From Rickettsia typhi (GTDB lineage: Bacteria > Pseudomonadota > Gammaproteobacteria > Burkholderiales > Burkholderiaceae_C): a stretch of DNA of 5,467 nucleotides. Within the stretch, counting starts at the first letter, position 1, and every line of letters begins with the position of its first letter. The stretch spans positions 1 to 5,467 of the forward strand of contig CALPPP020000102.1 of the NCBI GenBank assembly GCA_943325485.2, given 5' to 3'. The notes below the pieces were generated by a model. The model saw only the letters and a list, made by a program, of their open reading frames with translations. It did not search any database and was not told the origin of the DNA. Shown here one piece after another: positions 1 through 5,119 of this stretch. A program made the translations under genes and the position numbers.

Positions 1-592
1 GACCGAGGCTGGGCGCAACATGGGTTTGGTGGGTGACGATCAGTGGGATAAATTCAACAAGAAGCGTGATGCGGTTTCACGTGAAACACAGCGCCTGCGG
101 TCTTTGTGGGTCAGCCCGGCCAACCTTGCTGCCACCGAATCCGAGCGGGTTTTGGGCAAGGCCATTGACCATGAGTACAGCTTGGCCGACTTGCTTCGTC
201 GCCCACAAGTGGCCTATGCCGACCTGATGGGCTTGGACGGCGGGCGCTTCGCTTCGCCCGACATTGCTGCCTTGGACGATGTTTCACGTGAAACAGTGAT
301 CGAGCAAATCGACATTGCCGCCAAATACGCTGGCTATATCAACCGCCAGAACGACGAGGTTGAGCGGGCAGCACATTACGAAAACATGGCGCTGCCTGCC
401 GACCTCGACTATTTGTCCATTGGGGCGCTGAGCGTCGAGGTCAGACAAAAATTAGACAAGCACCGGCCAGAAACCTTGGGTCAAGCATCGCGTATTTCCG
501 GCGTTACGCCCGCTGCCATTTCTTTGCTGTTGGTGCATTTGCGCCGCGCCCGCATGGGCCAATTTTCAGGCAGCGGCAAGGCGGCCGCTTGA
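1..592 (+). CDS. mnmG: MnmG (GidA) tRNA U34 modification enzyme, C-terminal 196 residues (5' partial)
   Basis: With MnmE, MnmG installs the (carboxymethyl)aminomethyl group at C5 of wobble uridine 34 in certain tRNAs, in the cytoplasm, using FAD and methylene-tetrahydrofolate. Only the C-terminal third is present. The reading frame is open from base 2 and ends at TGA 590-592, giving 196 residues; the FAD-binding region lies upstream of the window. Family signatures seen are TEAGRNMGLVGDDQW at fragment residues 1-15, IDIAAKYAGYINRQ at 103-116, and the conserved end LDYLSIGALSVEV (135-147) followed by RPETLGQASRISGVTPAAIS (155-174) and LLLVHLRR. The C-terminal domain is the part known in the family to contact MnmE and tRNA. 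The short tail after LVHLRR (ARMGQFSGSGKAAA) is not conserved as far as I know. Two parS sites lie inside this coding region and both encode VSRET (residues 25-29 and 94-98). The stop overlaps the rsmG start. Confidence 0.96.
   Translation, partial: TEAGRNMGLVGDDQWDKFNKKRDAVSRETQRLRSLWVSPANLAATESERVLGKAIDHEYSLADLLRRPQVAYADLMGLDGGRFASPDIAALDDVSRETVIEQIDIAAKYAGYINRQNDEVERAAHYENMALPADLDYLSIGALSVEVRQKLDKHRPETLGQASRISGVTPAAISLLLVHLRRARMGQFSGSGKAAA
73..88. promoter_or_regulatory. parS: parS site 1 (ParB-binding centromere site, inside mnmG)
   Basis: GGTTTCACGTGAAACA contains the perfect 14-base palindrome GTTTCACGTGAAAC at 74-87. It matches the widely conserved bacterial chromosomal parS consensus TGTTTCACGTGAAACA at 15 of 16 positions (first base G instead of T). 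It lies within mnmG in the phase that encodes V-S-R-E-T. ParB is known to bind this sequence, load as a CTP-dependent clamp and spread along flanking DNA. The nearby parB gene makes that role very likely here. Confidence 0.93.
241..260. repeat. GC-rich inverted repeat within mnmG
   Basis: CGGGCG (241-246) and CGCCCG (255-260) form a perfect 6-bp stem around an 8-base loop, CTTCGCTT. It sits between parS sites 1 and 2 in the codons for GGRFASPD of MnmG. There is no following T-run, so it is not a terminator. It may be a chance result of GC-rich coding sequence. Confidence 0.35.
280..295. promoter_or_regulatory. parS: parS site 2 (perfect 16-base consensus, inside mnmG)
   Basis: TGTTTCACGTGAAACA is a full 16/16 match to the canonical parS palindrome. 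It starts 207 bases downstream of site 1 in the same codon phase, so it again encodes V-S-R-E-T in MnmG. As the only perfect copy of the three it is the best candidate for the highest-affinity ParB loading site, although that ranking is inferred from sequence alone. Confidence 0.96.
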
Positions 593-1236
593 ATCTTGCC
601 CTTGAGCAGCGTCTGCGTCGGGGGTCTGAGGTTCTGGGCTTGAGCCTCTCGGACACCCAGCAGCAGCAGCTCTTGACCTATATAGATCTGTTGCAAAAAT
701 GGAATCGGGTTTACAACCTGACGGCAGTCAAAGACCCAGAACATATGTTGACGCAGCATGTGTTGGATTGTTTGGCGGTGGTGCGACCTTTGAAAGAAAA
801 AGCACCTTTGGCCAAAAACCTCTTGGATGTGGGTGCGGGAGGCGGTCTGCCCTCAGTGATTTTGGCCATTGCTTGTCCCGAACTCAAGGTGCTGGCGGTT
901 GACGCCGTCGCCAAAAAAACCGCGTTTGTTCAAAGCACGGCCCATGCTTTGGGCTTGGCGAATCTGCAAGCGCAACACGCAAGGGTTGAGTCATTGAGCC
1001 AGACATTTGATGTTGTGAGCTCGCGCGCCTATGCCTCGTTGGCCGACTTTGTGCTCAGTTCGCGTGCGTGTTTAGCGCCCAGCGGTTGGTGGATGGCCAT
1101 GAAGGGCGTGATCCCAGAGGATGAGATCAGCCATTTGCCCCGCGATATCGAGTTGGCAGAAATACAACCATTGTCTGTACCAGACCTTGATGCGCAGCGT
1201 TGCTTGATCTGGATGCGACCCCAAAAACCCATCTAA
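589..1236 (+). CDS. rsmG: RsmG (GidB), 16S rRNA (guanine527-N7)-methyltransferase
   Basis: RsmG transfers a methyl group from S-adenosylmethionine to N7 of G527 in the 530 loop of 16S rRNA; in several bacteria its loss gives low-level streptomycin resistance. The predicted protein has 215 residues, the usual family size. Signatures in order are WNRVYNLTAV (38-47), the glycine-rich SAM-binding loop LLDVGAGGGLPSV (78-90), VDAVAKKTAF (104-113) with an acidic residue (D105) placed to contact the SAM ribose, SSRAYASL (144-151), and MAMKG (169-173). The start is taken as TTG 589-591, which overlaps the mnmG stop (TTGA, bases 589-592). No ATG or GTG start in a suitable place precedes the conserved N-terminus, and an AAGG at 578-581 lies 7 bases upstream. 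The rare start and overlap suggest translational coupling to mnmG, the classical gidA-gidB pair. The stop is TAA. Confidence 0.95.
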   Translation: MNLALEQRLRRGSEVLGLSLSDTQQQQLLTYIDLLQKWNRVYNLTAVKDPEHMLTQHVLDCLAVVRPLKEKAPLAKNLLDVGAGGGLPSVILAIACPELKVLAVDAVAKKTAFVQSTAHALGLANLQAQHARVESLSQTFDVVSSRAYASLADFVLSSRACLAPSGWWMAMKGVIPEDEISHLPRDIELAEIQPLSVPDLDAQRCLIWMRPQKPI

Positions 1237-1255
1237 ACACCTTAAGGGTGGCGGT

Positions 1256-1271
1256 TGTTTCACGTGAAACC
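1256..1271. promoter_or_regulatory. parS: parS site 3 (intergenic, upstream of the exporter-parA-parB unit)
   Basis: TGTTTCACGTGAAACC has the perfect core GTTTCACGTGAAAC at 1257-1270 and matches the 16-base consensus at 15 positions (last base C instead of A). It lies 19 bases after the rsmG stop, about 65 bases before the exporter start and about 685 bases before parA. From this position ParB bound at the site could also affect transcription of the parAB-containing unit. That autoregulation is inference. Confidence 0.93.
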
Positions 1272-1273
1272 AT

Positions 1274-1293
1274 CAGATTTCGGCGCAAATCTG
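1274..1293. repeat. Perfect 7-bp inverted repeat next to parS site 3
   Basis: CAGATTT (1274-1280) and AAATCTG (1287-1293) form a perfect inverted repeat around CGGCGC. It begins two bases after the parS 16-mer, in the leader region of the exporter-parA-parB unit. It could be a regulator-binding operator or an mRNA hairpin. No T-tract follows on the + strand, so a canonical intrinsic terminator is unlikely. Function is unknown. Confidence 0.45.
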
Positions 1294-1326
1294 CAAGGTG
1301 TGCCTTACACTCTGCCCTCCCTGCAA

Positions 1327-1331
1327 AAGGA
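1327..1331 (+). promoter_or_regulatory. Ribosome binding site of the LysE-family gene
   Basis: AAGGA lies 6 bases before ATG 1338. It decides the start: the frame stays open upstream to about 1200, but that extension runs through the end of rsmG and parS site 3 and has no family homology, so the ATG is the better choice. Confidence 0.75.
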
Positions 1332-1337
1332 TTAACC

Positions 1338-1952
1338 ATGTTTGGAGTTGCTGACTACCCGGCCTTTGTGCTGGCAGTCATTGTTTTTTTGGCCATTCCC
1401 GGCCCTGGTAATTTGGCCCTGTTGACGTCGACCGCCAAGGGTGGTTTGCGTGGCGGCTTGGCAGCCACCTTGGGTGTGATGGCGGGTGACCAAGTGTTGA
1501 TGTGGGCCGCGGTGGCGGGCGTGGCTGCGGTCTTGGCTGCCCAGCCTGAGTTTTTCCAGGCACTGCAATGGTTGGGTGCGGCCTATTTGTCTTATGTGGG
1601 TTACAAAATGTGGACCGCCAAGGCGGGTGACGAGCCCATCATCAACATCACGGTGGGTCACTATTTTCGACAATCGATGTGGATTACCTTGCTCAACCCC
1701 AAGGCCATCATGTTCTACATGGCTTTTTTCCCCTTGTTCATCGACCCGCAAGCACATGCTGGCCTTTGGACTTTTGGGGTGATGGCTTTGACGGTGGCGG
1801 CCTTGACGTTCATCTATGGCTTGGTGCTGTGTGTGTTGGCAGCACAGCTGTCTACCCGCCTCCAGCAGCGCCCATGGCTAGGCCGTGGCTTGCAAAAATT
1901 AGGCGCAGGTTTATTGCTTGCCTTTGGTTTGAAACTTGTCTTGAGTAAATAA
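1338..1952 (+). CDS. LysE/RhtB-family amino acid exporter
   Basis: This is a predicted inner-membrane exporter of the LysE/RhtB superfamily, whose characterised members export amino acids such as lysine, arginine, threonine or homoserine. The substrate here cannot be read from sequence. The protein has 204 residues, typical for the family. It shows the N-terminal hallmark AIPGPGNLALL (19-29), LGAAYLSYVGYKMW (79-92) and the conserved LLNPKAIMFYMAFFPLF (118-134). About six hydrophobic segments are visible, near residues 8-28, 41-69, 72-90, 115-136, 145-170 and 185-202. The start ATG 1338 has AAGGA upstream. Its stop is only 2 bases before the parA ATG, so it is very likely co-transcribed with parA and perhaps translationally coupled to it. 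No link between the exporter and segregation is known to me; the arrangement may just be a lineage-specific insertion into the classical gid-par cluster. Confidence 0.92.
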   Translation: MFGVADYPAFVLAVIVFLAIPGPGNLALLTSTAKGGLRGGLAATLGVMAGDQVLMWAAVAGVAAVLAAQPEFFQALQWLGAAYLSYVGYKMWTAKAGDEPIINITVGHYFRQSMWITLLNPKAIMFYMAFFPLFIDPQAHAGLWTFGVMALTVAALTFIYGLVLCVLAAQLSTRLQQRPWLGRGLQKLGAGLLLAFGLKLVLSK

Positions 1953-1954
1953 AC

Positions 1955-2752
1955 ATGGCCAAAATCTTTTGCATTGCCAACCAAAAAGGTGGCGTCGGTA
2001 AGACCACCACCACGGTGAATTTGTCAGCCGCGTTGGCAGCCATTGGTCAACGTGTGCTGATGGTCGACTTGGACCCGCAAGGCAATGCCACCATGGGCTC
2101 GGGCGTGGACAAGCGCCAGTTGGCACACACCGTGTATGACGTTTTATTGGGCGAGAGCACCATCGCGCAAGCACGCGTCAGCAGCCAGTGGGGCGAGGCC
2201 GCAGCCAAACCCAATGCAGCCAAATACCATGTCTTGGGTGCCAACCGAGAACTGGCAGGCGCGGAAGTGGAGTTGGTCAGCTTAGAGCAGCGCGAGATGA
2301 GACTCAAACTTGCGTTGCAAGAAGTTGATGCAGAGTACGACATTGTGCTTATCGACTGCCCACCCTCGCTGTCTTTGCTGACCCTCAATGGCTTGTGTTC
2401 AGCCCATGGCGTCATCGTCCCCATGCAATGTGAATACTTTGCCCTGGAAGGCTTGACCGATTTGGTCAACACCATCAAACAGGTACACGCCAACCTCAAC
2501 CATGATTTGAAAATCATCGGGCTGTTGCGTGTCATGTTCGACCCCCGCATCACTTTGCAAATGCAAGTGAGCGATCAACTCAAGGCGCATTTTGGCGACA
2601 AGGTATTCAACACCTTGATACCCCGCAATGTGCGATTGGCCGAAGCACCCAGTTATGGTTTGCCTTGCGTGGTGTTTGACCCCAGCGCCAAAGGCAGCAT
2701 CGCCTTCATCGACTTTGCCAAAGAGCTGGTCGTGCGATTCGAAACTTTTTGA
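1955..2752 (+). CDS. parA: ParA (Soj-type) chromosome-partitioning ATPase
   Basis: ParA is a deviant-Walker ATPase that binds DNA nonspecifically as an ATP dimer and is released by ParB, which moves the origin region. The protein has 265 residues and lacks the long N-terminal helix-turn-helix extension of plasmid P1/F-type ParA, so it is the short chromosomal type. Motifs are the deviant Walker A KGGVGKTTT (11-19, signature lysine K11 and K16), Walker A' VDLDPQGNATMGSG (37-50), Walker B-like IVLIDCPPSLS (130-140, D134) and the diagnostic C-terminal IPRNVRLAEAPSYGLP (222-237). Residues of about 72-91, between LLGES and YHVLGANRELAGAEVEL, look longer than in Bacillus Soj, probably a surface loop. 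The start is ATG 1955, two bases after the exporter stop, with only a weak Shine-Dalgarno-like sequence in the exporter's last codons. parB follows after 14 bases. Confidence 0.96.
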   Translation: MAKIFCIANQKGGVGKTTTTVNLSAALAAIGQRVLMVDLDPQGNATMGSGVDKRQLAHTVYDVLLGESTIAQARVSSQWGEAAAKPNAAKYHVLGANRELAGAEVELVSLEQREMRLKLALQEVDAEYDIVLIDCPPSLSLLTLNGLCSAHGVIVPMQCEYFALEGLTDLVNTIKQVHANLNHDLKIIGLLRVMFDPRITLQMQVSDQLKAHFGDKVFNTLIPRNVRLAEAPSYGLPCVVFDPSAKGSIAFIDFAKELVVRFETF

Positions 2753-2757
2753 CCCAC

Positions 2758-2761
2758 AGGA
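2758..2761 (+). promoter_or_regulatory. Ribosome binding site of parB
   Basis: AGGA lies 5 bases before ATG 2767 in the parA-parB gap. It supports the ATG over an in-frame TTG at 2749, which would overlap the parA stop and add six residues with no family similarity. Confidence 0.6.
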
Positions 2762-2766
2762 CAAGC

Positions 2767-3678
2767 ATGGCGACCAAAAAAATCAAAGGACTGGGCCGCG
2801 GATTGGAGGCCTTGCTCGGCCCTACCGCCAGTGACCTGCCCAGCAAAGCAGACGATGGCGCACCTTCTAAGCTGTCACTCGATGTCATGGTGGCAGGCGT
2901 CTACCAGCCACGCACCCGCATGGACGAAGGCAGCTTGTACGAGCTGGCCGAGAGCATCAAATCGCAGGGCATCATGCAGCCGATTTTGGTGCGCATGGTG
3001 CATGCAGGCGTGAACGCGGGCAAGTATGAAATCATCGCCGGTGAGCGACGGTTCCGTGCCGCCAAACTGGCGGGTTTGAGCGAGGTGCCGGTGCTGGTAC
3101 GTGATGTGCCCGACCAAGCCGCGGCCGCCATGGCCTTGATAGAGAACATCCAACGCGAAGACCTCAACCCTTTGGAAGAAGCACAAGGTTTGCAACGCCT
3201 CATCAAAGAGTTTGGCTTGACGCATGAAGATGCCGCGCAAGCCGTGGGACGCTCACGCAGTGCCGCCAGCAACCTGTTGCGCTTGCTTAACTTGGCCGAC
3301 CCAGTGCAAACCATGTTGATGGCCGGCGACTTAGACATGGGCCACGCCAGAGCCTTGTTGTCCCTCGACAAAGCCGCGCAAATCACGGCCGCCAACCAGA
3401 TCAGCGCAAAAAAACTCTCAGTGCGTGAAGCCGAAAGCTTGGCCAAAAAAATCGGTGCAGAGTTTTCCTTGGTGGCACAAAAACCCAAAAAAGAAAAGTC
3501 AAGAGACCTCAAGCGTGTCGAAGAAGAGTTGGCCGATTTGCTCACCGCCCAAGTGGAAATCCGAATTAAAAAAACCGTCAAGCGGCACGGGCGCATGGAG
3601 GAAATGGGCGAAGTCGCGATCGCTTTTGGTTCTTTGGATGCGCTCAATGGCATCATCGACAAATTGCGTGTCACCTAA
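2767..3678 (+). CDS. parB: ParB (Spo0J-type) centromere-binding CTPase
   Basis: ParB binds parS, hydrolyses CTP, forms a sliding clamp and stimulates ParA. The protein has 303 residues, about the usual chromosomal size. In order: an N-terminal basic peptide with KGLGRGLEALLG (7-18), the region whose arginine and lysine are known to stimulate ParA; VYQPRTRMDE (45-54); the CTP-binding boxes GERRFRAAKLAG (92-103) and ENIQREDLNPLEEAQG (126-141); a helix-turn-helix, FGLTHEDAAQAVGRSRSAAS (149-168); MGHARALLSL (191-200); a lysine-rich linker (about 238-250); and a C-terminal dimerisation region (about 250-303). All key boxes appear intact, so the protein should act on the three parS sites in this window. 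The start is ATG 2767. Several A7 runs lie in the last third. The stop is TAA, followed by an 88-base gap without a clear terminator. Confidence 0.96.
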   Translation: MATKKIKGLGRGLEALLGPTASDLPSKADDGAPSKLSLDVMVAGVYQPRTRMDEGSLYELAESIKSQGIMQPILVRMVHAGVNAGKYEIIAGERRFRAAKLAGLSEVPVLVRDVPDQAAAAMALIENIQREDLNPLEEAQGLQRLIKEFGLTHEDAAQAVGRSRSAASNLLRLLNLADPVQTMLMAGDLDMGHARALLSLDKAAQITAANQISAKKLSVREAESLAKKIGAEFSLVAQKPKKEKSRDLKRVEEELADLLTAQVEIRIKKTVKRHGRMEEMGEVAIAFGSLDALNGIIDKLRVT

Positions 3679-3703
3679 GTAACTAGGGTTTTCAGCCTGT
3701 ACC

Positions 3704-3733
3704 TCAACAGATATGCCCTGTCATTTCTAGAAT
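3704..3733 (+). promoter_or_regulatory. Candidate sigma-70 promoter for the ABC transporter genes
   Basis: A -10-like TAGAAT (3728-3733, 5 of 6 to TATAAT) is preceded after 18 bases by a weak -35-like TCAACA (3704-3709, 4 of 6 to TTGACA). It lies in the only sizeable gap between parB and the binding-protein gene, about 33 bases before that gene's ATG. The match is modest and could be chance. Confidence 0.35.
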
Positions 3734-3753
3734 AATCAACCTTGTTTCCACTT

Positions 3754-3758
3754 GGAGA
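3754..3758 (+). promoter_or_regulatory. Ribosome binding site of the substrate-binding protein gene
   Basis: GGAGA lies 8 bases before ATG 3767. An in-frame TTG at 3752 would overlap this sequence and put five extra residues before the signal peptide, so ATG 3767 (or the adjacent ATG 3770) is preferred. Confidence 0.75.
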
Positions 3759-3766
3759 AGACAACC

Positions 3767-5113
3767 ATGATGACCACTTTTGCTCGCCACGCCCTCACCG
3801 CTTCGGTGTTGGCCTTGCTGACCCAAAGCGCCCTTGCCCAAGAAACTTTCAAAATTGGCATCGTCAGTTTTTTGTCGGGCCAAGCTGCTGAGAGCTTTGG
3901 CATTCCTGCGGTCAACGGTGCCAAGGTCTTGGTGGAGGCTTTCAACAAAGGTCAAGCGCCTGCACCCTATAACAAACCCGGTATTGGCGGCCTGCCCATC
4001 GAGGTCATTTACGTGGACGAAGCCGGAGGCGCCACCAAACAGGTACAAGAGTTGCGTAACCTTTATGAGCGTGACAAAGTCGATGTGGTGGTGGGTTACG
4101 TGGGTTCTGGTGACTGCTTGGCCGTCGCCCCTGTGGCTGAAGAGCTGAAGAAGTTTTTGATTTTGTACGACTGCGGTACGCCCCGCATTTTTGAAGACAA
4201 CACCTTCCGTTATGTGTTTCGCACAGCAGCACACGCCACCATGGACAACGTCTCCATGGCGCGGTATTTGAAGGCGCGCAATATTCCCGTGAAGTCGTTC
4301 AATTTGATTAACCAAGACTACGCTTGGGGACAAGACTCACGCAAAGACTTTATGTTGTCGATGGCGAATTTATACCCCGAGGCCAAAGCCGGCGTGGACC
4401 AATTGCCCAAGTTTGGTGCAGGCCAGTACGGCACCGAAATCTCTGCCTTGATGTCGCAACCCGCCGACTTGGTGCACACCAGTTTGTGGGGCGGTGATTT
4501 GCAAGCCTTTGTGCTGCAGGCCGGGCCGCGTGGCCTGTTTAAAAAATCGCAAGTGGTGATGACCGCAGGCGACCATGTGTTGCCTGGTCTTGGCGAAAAA
4601 ATGCCCGACGGCACCATCTTGGGTGCGCGTGGCGCATATGGCTTGATGGCGCCACCCTCACCCCTGAACACCTGGTTCTGGGACTTGTACAGCAAGGCCA
4701 ACAATGTGTATCCGGTACAAGCGCCCTACCGCATGGCGCAAGCCCTCATGGGCTTGAAGTTGGCCGCCGAAAAGGCCATGGCCGCCAACAAGGGCAAAAA
4801 GCCATCGACCGAAGTGTTGGCTGCATCCTTGCGTGGCAGCGAGTGGATGTCACCCGGCGGCAAGATCCGCATGGCACTCTCCAACGGACAGCAAGCCATT
4901 CAAGACTCCGCCATTGGTCGCACCCAGTGGGATGCCACTAAAAAAATGGTGGTCCTCAACGACATCCAACGCTTTGACGCGGAGTGCGTGAACCCGCCCT
5001 TGAATGTCAAATCGGAAGACTGGCTGAAATCGGGTTTTGCCGGCGCCAAATGCGATGCCAAACCACCAGCGCCTGAAGCCAAGGGCAACGACAAAAAGCC
5101 CTCCAAAAAATAA
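3767..5113 (+). CDS. Periplasmic substrate-binding protein of a branched-chain amino acid-type (LivK-like) ABC transporter
   Basis: This is a predicted periplasmic receptor that delivers a small solute to an ABC importer of the HAAT/Liv type. The 448-residue product begins with a Sec signal peptide: R7 and H8, a hydrophobic core at about 9-18, and an ALA|QE cleavage site after A24. The mature start TFKIGIVSFLSGQAAESFGI (27-46) and the pattern GGLPIEVIYVDEAGGATKQV (74-93) are typical of the type-I periplasmic-binding fold (Peripla_BP_6). Further signs are VDVVVGYVGSGDCLAVAPVA (105-124), LINQDYAWGQDSRKDF (180-195) and AAEKAMAANKGKKPSTEV (333-350). C117 and C136 may form a disulfide; C407 and C429 are a second possible pair. 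The protein is longer than E. coli LivK and ends in a Lys/Pro/Ala-rich tail (430-448). The ligand is unknown; members of this family bind amino acids, amides, urea or aromatic acids. A permease gene follows after 6 bases. Confidence 0.88.
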   Translation: MMTTFARHALTASVLALLTQSALAQETFKIGIVSFLSGQAAESFGIPAVNGAKVLVEAFNKGQAPAPYNKPGIGGLPIEVIYVDEAGGATKQVQELRNLYERDKVDVVVGYVGSGDCLAVAPVAEELKKFLILYDCGTPRIFEDNTFRYVFRTAAHATMDNVSMARYLKARNIPVKSFNLINQDYAWGQDSRKDFMLSMANLYPEAKAGVDQLPKFGAGQYGTEISALMSQPADLVHTSLWGGDLQAFVLQAGPRGLFKKSQVVMTAGDHVLPGLGEKMPDGTILGARGAYGLMAPPSPLNTWFWDLYSKANNVYPVQAPYRMAQALMGLKLAAEKAMAANKGKKPSTEVLAASLRGSEWMSPGGKIRMALSNGQQAIQDSAIGRTQWDATKKMVVLNDIQRFDAECVNPPLNVKSEDWLKSGFAGAKCDAKPPAPEAKGNDKKPSKK

Positions 5114-5119
5114 GCCGCT

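Noticed and set aside
1240..1247. CCTTAAGG palindrome after rsmG as a terminator
   Set aside because: It is a short AT-centred 8-base palindrome with no loop and no T-run, so it cannot act as an intrinsic terminator.
1306..1311. TACACT as a -10 box for the exporter-parAB unit
   Set aside because: Only 4 of 6 bases match and there is no recognisable -35 element at the right distance.
1200..1337. N-terminal extension of the LysE-family gene from a start near 1200
   Set aside because: The extension overlaps the end of rsmG and reads through parS site 3. It has no family similarity, and ATG 1338 has a good ribosome binding site and matches the family N-terminus.
2348..2356. TTATCGACT as a DnaA box
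   Set aside because: It differs from TTATCCACA at two positions, is isolated, and lies in the conserved Walker B region of parA. No DnaA-box cluster was seen, so the origin itself does not appear to be in this window.
2901..3674. Long minus-strand open frame opposite parB
   Set aside because: It is antisense to a clearly conserved parB, has no recognisable domain, and is explained by codon bias of the + strand gene. The minus-strand frames opposite parA, the exporter and the binding protein are rejected for the same reason.
3679..3727. Rho-independent terminator after parB
   Set aside because: No stable stem followed by a T-run is visible; the short matching segments (such as AGGG and CCCT) are too far apart and too short.
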